The notes below the pieces were generated by a model. It saw only the letters and a list, made by a program, of their open reading frames with translations. It searched no databases and was not told the origin of the DNA. The position numbers and the translations under genes were made by a program. Shown piece after piece: positions 37,200 through 46,117 of a DNA stretch of 64,000 bases (positions are counted from its first letter, which is position 1; every line of letters starts with the position of its first letter). Source of the stretch: Stackebrandtia nassauensis DSM 44728 (GTDB taxonomy: Bacteria; Actinomycetota; Actinomycetes; Mycobacteriales; Micromonosporaceae); the NCBI RefSeq assembly GCF_000024545.1, contig NC_013947.1, positions 5,828,001 to 5,892,000 on the forward strand. Direction: 5' to 3'.

Positions 37200-38276
37200 A
37201 TGCCTTCACTGACCATCGGTATCGTCGGGCTGCCCAACGTCGGCAAGTCGACCCTGTTCAACGCGCTGACGCGGGCCGACATCCTGGCCGCCAACTATCC
37301 TTTCGCGACGATTGAACCCAACACCGGCGTGGTGGGCGTCCCCGACGCCCGGCTGGGCAAACTCGCGGCCATGTTCGACTCCCAGAAGGTACTGCCCGCC
37401 ACCGTCACGTTCGTCGACATCGCGGGTCTGGTCAAGGGCGCCAGCGAGGGCCTGGGCAAGGGCAACAAGTTCCTGGCCAACATCCGCGAGGCCAACGCGA
37501 TCTGCCAGGTCGTCCGGGTCTTCTCCGACGACAACGTCACCCACGTCGACGGCCGTGTCTCCCCGGGCGACGACATCGAGACCATCAACACCGAACTCAT
37601 CCTGGCCGACCTCCAAACCATCGACAAAGCCCTCCCCCGGCTCGAAAAAGAAGCCAGGATGGACAAGTCCAAGCAGCCCAAGATCGAGGCCATCAAGGCC
37701 GCCCGCGAAGTCCTCGACAACGGCCGCACCGTCTTCGCCGCCGGTCTCGACACCGAACCCCTCTACGACCTCCACCTGCTCACGGCCAAACCCTTCCTCT
37801 ACGTCTTCAACGTCGACGAATCCCAGGTCGGCGACGAAGAGCTCGCGGCCAAACTCAAGGCCCTGGTGGCCCCGGCCGACGCGGTCCTCCTCGACGCGAA
37901 GTTCGAATCCGAACTGGTCGACCTCGACGAGGAAGAGGCCCTCGAACTCCTCCAGTCCACCGGCCAACAAGAACCCGGCCTGGACCGCCTGGCCCACATC
38001 GGCTTCCACACCCTCGGCCTCCAGACCTACCTGACCGCCGGACCCAAGGAAGCCCGAGCCTGGACCATCCTCCAGGGCGCCACGGCCCCGGAAGCGGCCG
38101 GCGAGATCCACACCGACTTCCAGCGCGGCTTCATCAAGGCCGAGATCGTCTCCTTCGACGACCTCATGGAAGCCGGCTCGATGACCGCGGCCAAATCCGC
38201 TGGCAAGGTCCGCATGGAGGGCAAGGACTACACCATGCGCGACGGCGACGTAGTGGAGTTCCGCTTCAACGTCTGA
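37200..38276 (+). CDS. ychF: Redox-regulated ATPase/GTPase YchF
   Basis: The 358-aa Obg-family protein has G1 GLPNVGKST, G3 DIAGLVKGAS, a G4-like NVDE in place of the usual NKxD (typical of YchF, which prefers ATP) and a C-terminal TGS domain. It associates with ribosomes. Codon choice shifts from about 37600 on, with more GAA, AAA, CAA and CTC than in the first third. Confidence 0.95.
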   Translation: MPSLTIGIVGLPNVGKSTLFNALTRADILAANYPFATIEPNTGVVGVPDARLGKLAAMFDSQKVLPATVTFVDIAGLVKGASEGLGKGNKFLANIREANAICQVVRVFSDDNVTHVDGRVSPGDDIETINTELILADLQTIDKALPRLEKEARMDKSKQPKIEAIKAAREVLDNGRTVFAAGLDTEPLYDLHLLTAKPFLYVFNVDESQVGDEELAAKLKALVAPADAVLLDAKFESELVDLDEEEALELLQSTGQQEPGLDRLAHIGFHTLGLQTYLTAGPKEARAWTILQGATAPEAAGEIHTDFQRGFIKAEIVSFDDLMEAGSMTAAKSAGKVRMEGKDYTMRDGDVVEFRFNV

Positions 38277-38348
38277 GTGCCCTGGATTTCCGCTGTCCCA
38301 TCTGCGACATGTCATCTCCGGGACCGGTCCCGGACGCTAGATTCGACA

Positions 38349-38369
38349 CTTCTCGTGGCACACGAGAAG
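38349..38369. promoter_or_regulatory. Palindrome before the DUF4185 gene
   Basis: CTTCTCGTG and CACGAGAAG flank a GCA spacer, ending 4 nt before the AAGGAGA site. It could be an operator or a 5'-UTR hairpin that gates translation. Confidence 0.5.
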
Positions 38370-38385
38370 AAAAAAGGAGAATCAC

Positions 38386-39555
38386 TTGCGTTCCGGCGAA
38401 AACAACGCATCGTCAACGTCCAACCTCTTTGGACGCAAGATGAAACGGTCCACACTGCTGAAGGCTGGCCTGGGTGCCGTCGGCGGTGCCGCGGTACTGG
38501 GCGGAGGCGCTCTCGCGTACGCCTCCGGGGACAGCAGCGGGAAGAAGGAAACCCGTGCCGGGGTCACGGTCAAGAAGATCGCCGACCTCACCGGCAACGA
38601 CAACACGATCAAGTTCGGTGTCAACGGCACCGACCTGGGAATTCCCGTGGTGACACCGCAGGGCAAGAACCTGTACATCTTCGGGGACAGTTACGAGGGG
38701 CCCAAGCCGACGCCGGAGGACGCCAACTGGCGTTCCCCCATCGGTTTGTTCAGCGGCACGACGGATCTGCCCTCCGGGCTGGTCTTCGACGGCGCCATCG
38801 GCGGCGAGGTCGCGCGTCAGTTGTGGGACTACCAGCACAACAACGGGGAGTTCTCCACTGTGCTGCCGTCCGACATCATCACCATCGGCGACACCATGTT
38901 CCTTCAGGTCATGGTGCACGGCGAGAAACTGGGCGACGTCCTGCGTTCGGAGATCTGGTCGTCCAAGGACGAGGGTGAGTCCTGGCAGGACACCCAGGCG
39001 CGTTGGGCCGGTGACGTCCACGGTGGCCGGATGCAGCAGTTGACCTGGGCCCTGGACGACGACGACATGGTCTATGTCTTCTCCAGCCGGTTCGACCGCT
39101 CCGTGGGCTTCATCCTGCACCGGGTCCACAAGGACGCCATCGCCGACACCAACGCCTACGAGTGGTGGGGCTGGGACGAGGGCACCAAGAAGTGGGACTG
39201 GAACATCGGCACTCCCGGCGAGGTGTGGACCCAGCCCACCGGCGAGATGTGCCTGCGCCGTCTTGAGGGCAAGTGGGTGATGACCTGGTTCAACGCCAGC
39301 CAGGGCAAGGAGAGCATTGACGGCCTCGTGTTCGACAAGCCCAATGACGACCTCACCAAGGCCCACCACAAGCAGCTCATCCTCAACACCCCCTGGGGTC
39401 AGGAGGACGACTCGCACGTCGCGCAGCTGTACGGCGGCTACATCATTCCCGGCTCGACCATCAACGACCTGCACCTGGTCGTGAGCCAGTGGAAGACCGA
39501 CGACCACTCGGTGTACCGCTCGATGCAGCACCGGGTGCAGGGCTTGGCCGACTGA
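38386..39555 (+). CDS. Exported DUF4185 protein (possible GH183 endo-D-arabinofuranase)
   Basis: The 389-aa protein starts at TTG 38386, 5 nt after a strong AAGGAGA; ATG 38440 is the next in-frame start. The N-terminus has KRSTLLKAGLGAVGGAA, a Tat-like signal with Lys-Arg in place of Arg-Arg. Residues about 50-385 match DUF4185 (YIFGDSYEG, GLFSGTTD, DVHGGRMQQLTW, PGEVWTQPTGEMCLRRLEG), a five-bladed propeller. Some DUF4185 proteins are now classed as GH183 endo-D-arabinofuranases; activity here is inferred. It is preceded by a palindrome and has its own terminator. Confidence 0.82.
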   Translation: MRSGENNASSTSNLFGRKMKRSTLLKAGLGAVGGAAVLGGGALAYASGDSSGKKETRAGVTVKKIADLTGNDNTIKFGVNGTDLGIPVVTPQGKNLYIFGDSYEGPKPTPEDANWRSPIGLFSGTTDLPSGLVFDGAIGGEVARQLWDYQHNNGEFSTVLPSDIITIGDTMFLQVMVHGEKLGDVLRSEIWSSKDEGESWQDTQARWAGDVHGGRMQQLTWALDDDDMVYVFSSRFDRSVGFILHRVHKDAIADTNAYEWWGWDEGTKKWDWNIGTPGEVWTQPTGEMCLRRLEGKWVMTWFNASQGKESIDGLVFDKPNDDLTKAHHKQLILNTPWGQEDDSHVAQLYGGYIIPGSTINDLHLVVSQWKTDDHSVYRSMQHRVQGLAD

Positions 39556-39570
39556 GCTGAGAAACCACCG

Positions 39571-39604
39571 ATCCGGCCATCGACTTCGTCGTCGATGGCC
39601 GGAT
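39571..39604 (+). terminator. Terminator of the DUF4185 gene
   Basis: A perfect 14-bp stem (39571-39584 with 39591-39604) with a TTCGTC loop follows the stop codon by 15 nt. Confidence 0.78.
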
Positions 39605-39641
39605 ACTCGTACACCTATTTATCTATGGTGAGGATTTGGGT

Positions 39642-40184
39642 GTGCTGACCGACTACCTGCGCGACGCGCTGTTCACAGCGGCCTGGTTCGGCTTGATGAC
39701 CGGCGTGTGGCTGGGCTGGGCCCAGGAGGATCCCCCGAGACGGTGGCGCGGCTGGCTGGGGGCGGGGTCGGTGCTCGGGATCGCCTGCGCCCTGGGGTTT
39801 GGGGCCGCGACCGGTTTGAACTGGGGCCTGGATTCGGCTCTGGAGGGGAAGTACCAGTGGTTCGGGGTACTGGTCACCGTCGAGGTGGTGCTCGCCGGAG
39901 GTGGTTGCTGGTGGCTGGCTCGGACGAGACGGTCCCGCTGGATGGCGTGGTGGGTGGCGGTGGTGGTGGCAGCGCATTTCCTGCCGTTGGGGTGGATGCT
40001 CGACGACGCCTCGATCGCGGTGGCGGGTGTGGTGCAACTGGTGGCCTTGGGCGCGCTGGTGCCTCGGTTGCGGCGGACGAAGCGGACTACGAGTGCGCTG
40101 GTGGGCGCGGTCATGGGCGGAACGTTGCTGGCCTACGCGCTCATCACCGCCGCCGTCACGCTCCCGGTCCTACTGTCCTCATGA
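39642..40184 (+). CDS. Membrane protein
   Basis: The 180-aa protein has about six hydrophobic segments and a basic loop (RTRRSRW and RLRRTKRT). GTG 39642 is chosen because GAGG sits 8 nt upstream; TTG 39636 is possible. It converges on the two-component operon. I recognise no family. Confidence 0.72.
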   Translation: MLTDYLRDALFTAAWFGLMTGVWLGWAQEDPPRRWRGWLGAGSVLGIACALGFGAATGLNWGLDSALEGKYQWFGVLVTVEVVLAGGGCWWLARTRRSRWMAWWVAVVVAAHFLPLGWMLDDASIAVAGVVQLVALGALVPRLRRTKRTTSALVGAVMGGTLLAYALITAAVTLPVLLSS

Positions 40185-40230
40185 GTCACCGCCCGAGGGG
40201 CGCCGAAGCGCTGTCCTCGGGCGGTCGCGG

Positions 40231-41775
40231 CTACCGGGATCCGTCGCAGTCGACCGGTTCGGTGCCTGACGCGGTCTCGCCGACCAGGGTGGCGGCGTTG
40301 TGGCGGCTCAGGTTCCAGGTCAGCACGGTCTCGTCGCTGTAGTCGGGGGCCATCAGGCTGAGCACGCATGCGCGGTCGGCCTCGGACAGGGCGGCGAACT
40401 CCGGGACGGCGTCGGCCGACAGTCCGGCCAGGTAGTTGAGGTCGAGTTCGGCGCCGTGCTGGTGCCGGTCGATGTTGTACCGGGCGATGAGCGCGTCGGG
40501 GTTGACCAGCGCCAGTCCCAAAAGCATCGCGACACCGGACGCCAGCACCGCCCGGGGCAGCCAACTGGCCTTCAGTCGCCAGCCGCAGGCCAGCACCATT
40601 CCGAAGACCGCCGCGACCCACAGTTCGACGGCCAGTACCCACACCCGCAGCCGGGTGAGGCCGTAGGCGTCGGCGTACAGGTTCATCCGGTAGATCGCCG
40701 AGGCCACCACGACCAGGGCCAGCACGCACAGCGTGCCCAGCAGCAGCCGGACCCACAGCCGGTCGACGCGTTCGGCGCGCGGTGCCTTCCAGGCCGCGAC
40801 CGCGATGACCAGCAGGGTCAGCATGGTCACCGCCGACAGCTGCCAGAATCCGGTGCGGGCGTACTCGGCGTAGGTGAGTCCCGCCGTGCGCAGCACGTAG
40901 TCCTCGCCGCCGAAGAACGCGGTGGCCTGCACGGTCAGGAAGGCCGCGAACAGGGCGCACAGCAGGCCCAGCGGGATCGCCCATTCGACGCGGGACGCGG
41001 GCCGGGTGGTGGTCGGCAGCGGGTCGTCGAAGCGGGGCGCGGTGGTGGCGATGTAGCCCCACAGGCACAGCGCCCCGAACAGCAGACCGCCGACGATCAT
41101 CCGGCCGGTGGTGGTGTCGTCGAAGGGTTCGGGCAGCAGCCGGTTCACCAGCCCGGCGAAGGTGGGATCGGCGGCGGCGAACAGGGTGCCGAAGACCAGC
41201 AGCAGTGCTCCGGAGATGACGGCCACCCGCACCAGCTTGCCCAGTTCGCCGAAGCCGCGGCCCGCCATTCCCAGCAGGCCCCGGAAGGTCCACAGTGTGC
41301 CGCCGCCGATGGCCAGCGGCATCGCGACGCCGCCCAGGATCATCCCGCCGAACCGGCGGGGCGGCACCAGCACGAGGGTGGTCAGGCCGAGCGCGGCCAG
41401 CACGCACAGCGTGTCGAGCCAGTCGGCGTCGCGCAGCGCCACGACGCTCCACAGTGCGCAGACCATGGCGGCGCCGACCGCCTTCGCTGACCGTTGCTCC
41501 CCTCCGGCAACGGTCAGCGGCAGCAGCACCAGCGCCATGCCGGTCAGGGCGAGGCCGACACCGACGCCGGCGGTCGAGTCCGCCACGATGGCGAAGGCAC
41601 CGAAGACCGCGACGACGGCGGCCGACAGCAGGAACCGCCACGAGGCACCGGCGGCGGTGCCCCGCCACCAGGAGCCGAGGCTCACCGGCCCGGGCAGCCG
41701 CACCAGCGGCATCGGTGGGGTCACCGGCGCGGGCAGCGTGGCCGCCGCGTCGGGATGGGGTTCGGGTTCGTTCAT
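40231..41775 (-). CDS. DUF4173 membrane protein from an internal start
   Basis: Within the kinase frame, GAGGAGG (41784-41790 on the minus strand) sits 8 nt before ATG 41775. Translation from there gives a 514-aa protein with a Pro-rich N-terminus, about twelve hydrophobic segments and a soluble end (from NPDALIARYNIDRH). The site would be expected if the kinase and this gene were once separate. The two models, fusion and internal start, are not exclusive. Function of DUF4173 proteins is unknown. Confidence 0.65.
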   Translation of the reverse strand: MNEPEPHPDAAATLPAPVTPPMPLVRLPGPVSLGSWWRGTAAGASWRFLLSAAVVAVFGAFAIVADSTAGVGVGLALTGMALVLLPLTVAGGEQRSAKAVGAAMVCALWSVVALRDADWLDTLCVLAALGLTTLVLVPPRRFGGMILGGVAMPLAIGGGTLWTFRGLLGMAGRGFGELGKLVRVAVISGALLLVFGTLFAAADPTFAGLVNRLLPEPFDDTTTGRMIVGGLLFGALCLWGYIATTAPRFDDPLPTTTRPASRVEWAIPLGLLCALFAAFLTVQATAFFGGEDYVLRTAGLTYAEYARTGFWQLSAVTMLTLLVIAVAAWKAPRAERVDRLWVRLLLGTLCVLALVVVASAIYRMNLYADAYGLTRLRVWVLAVELWVAAVFGMVLACGWRLKASWLPRAVLASGVAMLLGLALVNPDALIARYNIDRHQHGAELDLNYLAGLSADAVPEFAALSEADRACVLSLMAPDYSDETVLTWNLSRHNAATLVGETASGTEPVDCDGSR

Positions 41776-42804
41776 CGAAATTCCCTCCTCTTTGGATTCC
41801 AGGGGTAGCCGGACGCGGATGACGGCGCCCGGGCTGGCTTCGGTCACCTCGATGCCGCCGCCGTGCAGTTCGACGATCCAGCGGGCGATCGCCAGACCGA
41901 GGCCGGTGCCGCCGTCGCGAGTGGAGCGTTCGCCGCGGGTGAAGCGCTCGAAGATGCGGGCGCGGTCGGCCGGGGCGATGCCGGGGCCCTCGTCGGCGAC
42001 CTCCAGCAGCAGGCAGTCGTCGCGGTGCCGGGCGGTGACGGAAACGGTGCCGCCGGGTCGGTTGTGCCGCACCGCGTTGGCCAGCAGGTTGGCCATGACC
42101 TGGTGCAGCCGTTCCACGTCGGCGTAGCCGCAAAGCCCCTCGGGCACGTCGACGTGGGTGTCGATGTCGCTGTGGAAGGTGGCCTCGGCGATAGCGTCGT
42201 CCACAAAAGACCGAACGTCGAAGCCGGTGCGCCGCAACGGTGTGTCACCGGCGTCGAGCCGCGAGACGTCCAGCAGTTCGGTCACCAGCCGCCCCAGCCG
42301 TTCGGTCTGGGCGACCGCCGCCGAAAGACTCTGCGTACTGGGTTTGGCCACCCCGTCGGCGAGGTTCTCCAGCATCGCCTGCAAGGCCGCGATCGGGGTG
42401 CGCAGTTCGTGCGAGACGTTGGCGACCAGTTCGCGGCGTTGCCCGTCGGCGGCGGCCAGGTCGGCGGCCATCCGGTTGAACGCCTCGGCGAGCCGGCCCA
42501 CCTCGTCGTGGGAGGTGGCGCGCACCCGCACCGAGTAGTCGCCCCGGGCCATGGCCTGGGCGGCGGCGGTCATCTGCCGCAACGGCGAGGTCATGCCGTG
42601 CGCCAGCACCTGCGACGTGAGCAGCGCGACCAACGCCGCGGTGAACGTGGTCTTGGGCGGCATCATGCCCAGGCCGTACCACAGCACGGCGCCACCGGCG
42701 GCTCCCGAGCCCAGCAGCAGGATCGCCAGTTTCAGTTTGATCGAACCGATGAAGTCCAGCGGACGGGGCAGCAGGTCGAACCAGGAGCGCAGCCGGTCGG
42801 TCAT
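40231..42804 (-). CDS. Sensor histidine kinase reading in frame into a DUF4173 membrane domain
   Basis: A single 857-aa frame has no stop between two normally separate parts. Residues 1-343 form a histidine kinase: two membrane helices (about 24-45 and 52-70), a HAMP region, the H-box with His132 (VSHELRTP), and N, G1 and G2 boxes (HQVMANLLANAVRHN, DEGPGIA, GTGLGLAI). Residues 344-857 form a DUF4173-type protein with about a dozen membrane helices and a cytosolic tail. The junction reads ESKEEGISMNEPEP. A ribosome-binding site and ATG lie inside it, so a separate DUF4173 protein can also be made. The ATG at 42804 overlaps the response-regulator stop. Confidence 0.8.
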   Translation of the reverse strand: MTDRLRSWFDLLPRPLDFIGSIKLKLAILLLGSGAAGGAVLWYGLGMMPPKTTFTAALVALLTSQVLAHGMTSPLRQMTAAAQAMARGDYSVRVRATSHDEVGRLAEAFNRMAADLAAADGQRRELVANVSHELRTPIAALQAMLENLADGVAKPSTQSLSAAVAQTERLGRLVTELLDVSRLDAGDTPLRRTGFDVRSFVDDAIAEATFHSDIDTHVDVPEGLCGYADVERLHQVMANLLANAVRHNRPGGTVSVTARHRDDCLLLEVADEGPGIAPADRARIFERFTRGERSTRDGGTGLGLAIARWIVELHGGGIEVTEASPGAVIRVRLPLESKEEGISMNEPEPHPDAAATLPAPVTPPMPLVRLPGPVSLGSWWRGTAAGASWRFLLSAAVVAVFGAFAIVADSTAGVGVGLALTGMALVLLPLTVAGGEQRSAKAVGAAMVCALWSVVALRDADWLDTLCVLAALGLTTLVLVPPRRFGGMILGGVAMPLAIGGGTLWTFRGLLGMAGRGFGELGKLVRVAVISGALLLVFGTLFAAADPTFAGLVNRLLPEPFDDTTTGRMIVGGLLFGALCLWGYIATTAPRFDDPLPTTTRPASRVEWAIPLGLLCALFAAFLTVQATAFFGGEDYVLRTAGLTYAEYARTGFWQLSAVTMLTLLVIAVAAWKAPRAERVDRLWVRLLLGTLCVLALVVVASAIYRMNLYADAYGLTRLRVWVLAVELWVAAVFGMVLACGWRLKASWLPRAVLASGVAMLLGLALVNPDALIARYNIDRHQHGAELDLNYLAGLSADAVPEFAALSEADRACVLSLMAPDYSDETVLTWNLSRHNAATLVGETASGTEPVDCDGSR

Positions 42805-43505
42805 GACGCCGCCGCCCAGGCGTAGCCGACACCGTGGACGGTGCGGATGACCTCGGCGCCCAGTTTGCGGCGCAGGGCCTTGACGTGACTGTCGACGGTG
42901 CGGGTGCCGCCGCCGTCGGCCCATTTCCACACCTGGGCCAGCAGTTGTTCGCGGGACAGCACCGCCTGCGGGTGTTCGGTCAGGTACACCAGCAGGTCGA
43001 ACTCGGTCGCCGTCAGGTGCACCTCCTCGTCGCCGCGGTGCACCAGCCGGGCGGCCCGGTCGACGCGCAGGTCGCCGAACCGCAGCACCGGCTCGGCGGG
43101 CGGTGGGGCACTGAGCCGGTCGACGCGCCGCAAGAGCGCGCTCACCCGGGCGGTCAGTTCGCGCATGCTGAACGGTTTGGTGAGGTAGTCGTCGGCGCCG
43201 ACGCCCAGGCCGACGAGCATGTCGGTCTCGTCGTCGCGGGCGGTGAGGATGAGCACCGGCACCGGCCGACGCGCCTGCACCCGGCGGCACACTTCCAGGC
43301 CGTCGAAACCGGGCAGCATCACGTCCAGCACGATCAGGTCGGGGAGGAACGCGGCGTCGGCCGCGACCGCGGCCGGGCCGTCGGCGGCGATCTCCACCCG
43401 GTGTCCTTCCGAACGCAGCCGGGCGGCCACCGAGGCGGCGATGGTGGGTTCGTCCTCGACGACGAGGATCCGGCGCCCCTGCTCACTGGGTCTGTTCGCT
43501 GTCAC
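42801..43505 (-). CDS. OmpR/PhoB-type response regulator
   Basis: The 234-aa protein has a receiver domain with acidic pocket E17/D18, phospho-acceptor Asp61 (LDVMLPGFDG) and Lys in DYLTKPF, and a winged-helix DNA-binding domain (about 130-230, ending in RTVHGVGYAW). It is coupled to the kinase by ATGA. TAAGTT lies 7 nt before the GTG start, with no ribosome-binding site. Target genes probably include its own operon, by inference. Confidence 0.94.
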   Translation of the reverse strand: MTANRPSEQGRRILVVEDEPTIAASVAARLRSEGHRVEIAADGPAAVAADAAFLPDLIVLDVMLPGFDGLEVCRRVQARRPVPVLILTARDDETDMLVGLGVGADDYLTKPFSMRELTARVSALLRRVDRLSAPPPAEPVLRFGDLRVDRAARLVHRGDEEVHLTATEFDLLVYLTEHPQAVLSREQLLAQVWKWADGGGTRTVDSHVKALRRKLGAEVIRTVHGVGYAWAAAS

Positions 43506-43604
43506 ACCAGTGAACTTAGTGAGCCGGGATGGAGAAATCGCGCTCGGAATGTGAAGGAGTTGTGGAGGTTCGACCGCGAGGGTCGACGCCGGGGCGGTGA
43601 GTGG

Positions 43605-43976
43605 TTACCGGGAGTCGCGGCGGCGGTTCCACCATGCCCGGAGGGCGCCGGTGGGGGTGTCGGCGTGCGGGGTGGACCGCGGGCCGCGGGAGGTGATGCC
43701 GGCGATGTGTTGGTAGGCGTCCTCGACGCGGGCGGCGAAGTTGACCTCGGACAGGGTCACGCCGTCGGTTCCGGCCACCGCGATGCGGGTCTGGCCGTCG
43801 CTGCGGCTGACGTCGGGGCGCTGTTCGAAGGCGTCGGCGTAGATCTTGATCCATTCGGTCAAGCTGGCGTGCTGGCTCTCGTCCAGGGTCAGGACCCTGC
43901 TCATGCGGGTATCGTCGGTGCTCCAGCCGTCGAGCTGCCGTAGGGCGTCTTGTAGCAAGTCTTCGCCTCTTGTCAT
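43605..43976 (-). CDS. Possible degenerate pterin-4a-carbinolamine dehydratase-like protein
   Basis: The 123-aa protein has a segment GVTLSEVNFAARVEDAY that resembles the GxTxxDxxxAxxID end of pterin-4a-carbinolamine dehydratases. The usual HHP catalytic motif would fall at QRPDV, so both His are absent. The C-terminus is basic (AWWNRRRDSR). AGAGG lies 6 nt before the ATG. If the match is right, it is a non-catalytic relative; it may equally be an unrelated small protein. Confidence 0.5.
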   Translation of the reverse strand: MTRGEDLLQDALRQLDGWSTDDTRMSRVLTLDESQHASLTEWIKIYADAFEQRPDVSRSDGQTRIAVAGTDGVTLSEVNFAARVEDAYQHIAGITSRGPRSTPHADTPTGALRAWWNRRRDSR

Positions 43977-44302
43977 CTCACACCTCTGTGGGCGGCGACT
44001 CGACCAACTGGGGTCTTACCGGGGCGTGGCCAAATCGACGCCGCATCTTTACCTTGGGGTGTCGCCAGTCTGTCCCGTCGAGGCCGGACTGTCCAGCCTC
44101 GCAAAACGGACACTTCGGATATTTGAGATTTCAAGGCATCGTTTTTGCGGTATATGGGTCTCCAGCGGCCCAGTTCTGCCCGCTCGGGGGATCCTTGGCA
44201 GTACAAACAGCGGCCGGGCTAGGGCCAAATGGTGCGTTCTACTGTGGTGGGTGGGGCTAAAATGACAGGCGCGAAGTCGCACCCGAGCGTTACCTTGAGG
44301 CC
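43977..44302. other. Divergent intergenic region, lower GC
   Basis: This 326-nt region is AT-richer than its neighbours and holds no gene I can support. TAAAAT at 44258-44263 and TACCTT at 44291-44296 are candidate -10 elements for the exporter operon; the second is 6 nt before its GTG start. Confidence 0.45.
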
Positions 44303-46117
44303 GTGACGTCTCAGCCCTCCGCCCAGAAATCCGAGACCAAACCACCCGATGAACCCGAGCCGCCCCAGCGGCGGCACGCGCTGTCCAGCCTGTGGCGGCT
44401 GCGACATTATCTGAGGCCCTACCGGGGACGCATGATCGCCATGTTCACGCTGGCCCTCGCCGCCACGGGGGCGGCGCTGGTCGTGCCGTGGCTGATCCAG
44501 CGCGTCATCGACGGGCCGATCACCGGCGGCGACACCTCCGGGGTGTGGCTTTTGGGCGGCGCGATCGCCGTCTTCGGTTTCGCCGAGGCCGTCATCATCT
44601 GGATCCGCCGGTTCATCCAGGCGAAGGTGGCGCTCGGCCTGGAGGCCGACATGCGCGCCGATCTCTACGCCCACATGCAGAAGCTGCACGCGGGGTTCCA
44701 CGACCGCTGGCAGACCGGGCAGTTGCTGGCCCGGGCCACCGCCGACCTGGGTTCGATGCGCCGGTTCATGGCCTGGGGCCTGATCTTCGGCGCGATGAGC
44801 CTGGTGACCTTCGCGGCCGTGACCGTTCAGCTGGTCGCCCTGAACTGGCAGCTGGGGCTGCTGGTGGCCGCCTCGGCGGTACCGCTGTTCTTCACCGCCC
44901 GCAACTTCGCCCGCGCCTATATCGTCGCCTCGCGGCAGATGCAGGACCAGCAGGGCGAGGTGGCCTCGATCGCCGAGCAGGCCGCGCAGGGCATCCGGGT
45001 CATCAAGGCCTTCGGACGCGCCCCGCACATGGAGCGGCTGTTCGGCGTCGAGGCGGTGCGACTGCGCGACGTGTCGGTGGCGCGGATGGACATCGCCGCG
45101 CGTTCGTGGGCGACCTTCAACGTGATCCCCAACGCGACGCTGGCGATCGTGCTGGTCGGCGGCGCCATCGCGGTGGCGCACCAGCAGCTGACCATCGGCG
45201 GGCTGGTCGCCTTCGTGAGCCTGCAGCTGATGCTGGTGTGGCCGGTGGAGGCGCTGGGCTGGATCATCGCCAACGGCAACGAGGCGATGACCGCCGCCGA
45301 CCGGGTCAAGGACGTCTTCGACACCGAACCGGCGATCGCCGACGCGCCCGGGGCGGTGGCCGTGGCGCGCGCCGAGACCCGCGGCCACGTCCGGTTCGAG
45401 GGTGTTTCCTTTGCCTACGAGGGCGTCGCGGAGCCGGTGCTCGACGGGGTGGACCTGGAGGTGCGGCCCGGGGAGACGCTGGCGATCGCGGGGGTGACCG
45501 GCAGCGGGAAGACCACGCTGGTGTCGCTGGTCCCCCGCCTGTACGACGTGACCGGCGGCAGGGTGACCATCGACGGCACCGACATCCGCGACCTGAGCCT
45601 GGCCAGCCTGCGCAGCGTCGTGGCCACGGCCTTCGAGGATCCGACGCTGTTCTCGATGAGCGTGCGGGAGAACCTGACGCTGGGACGCGCCGAGTCCACC
45701 GACGCCGAGGTCGCCGAGGCGCTGCGGGTCGCGCAGGCCGAGTTCGTCCACGACCTGCCCTACGGCCTGGACACCCGGATCGGTGAGCAGGGACTGTCGC
45801 TGTCGGGCGGCCAGCGGCAGCGGCTCGCGCTGGCCCGGGCGGTGCTGGTCAAACCCGCCGTGCTGGTGCTCGACGATCCACTGTCGGCACTGGACGTCCA
45901 CACCGAGGAGCTGGTGGAACGCGCGCTGGCCAGTGTCCTCAAGGGCACGACGGCGCTGATCGTCGTGCACCGTCCCTCGACGGTCATGCTGGCCGACCGG
46001 GTGGCGCTGTTGGCCGAGGGCCGCATCGCCGCCATCGGCAGCCACAGTGAACTGCTGGAGACGGTGCCCGCCTACGCGCAGGTGCTGTCGGCCGAGTCCG
46101 AGGAGATGGCGGCATGA
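44303..46117 (+). CDS. ABC exporter half-transporter A (degenerate Walker B)
   Basis: The 604-aa protein has six membrane helices (about 40-310) and one ATPase domain. Walker A is GVTGSGKTT and the signature LSGGQRQRLALARAVL. Walker B is VLVLDDPLSALD, so the catalytic Glu is Asp, while the H-loop His is kept (VVHRPST). Together with its partner this is the pattern of heterodimeric exporters with one weak ATP site. The GTG start has TACCTT 6 nt upstream. It overlaps the partner gene by 4 nt. Substrate unknown. Confidence 0.93.
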   Translation: MTSQPSAQKSETKPPDEPEPPQRRHALSSLWRLRHYLRPYRGRMIAMFTLALAATGAALVVPWLIQRVIDGPITGGDTSGVWLLGGAIAVFGFAEAVIIWIRRFIQAKVALGLEADMRADLYAHMQKLHAGFHDRWQTGQLLARATADLGSMRRFMAWGLIFGAMSLVTFAAVTVQLVALNWQLGLLVAASAVPLFFTARNFARAYIVASRQMQDQQGEVASIAEQAAQGIRVIKAFGRAPHMERLFGVEAVRLRDVSVARMDIAARSWATFNVIPNATLAIVLVGGAIAVAHQQLTIGGLVAFVSLQLMLVWPVEALGWIIANGNEAMTAADRVKDVFDTEPAIADAPGAVAVARAETRGHVRFEGVSFAYEGVAEPVLDGVDLEVRPGETLAIAGVTGSGKTTLVSLVPRLYDVTGGRVTIDGTDIRDLSLASLRSVVATAFEDPTLFSMSVRENLTLGRAESTDAEVAEALRVAQAEFVHDLPYGLDTRIGEQGLSLSGGQRQRLALARAVLVKPAVLVLDDPLSALDVHTEELVERALASVLKGTTALIVVHRPSTVMLADRVALLAEGRIAAIGSHSELLETVPAYAQVLSAESEEMAA

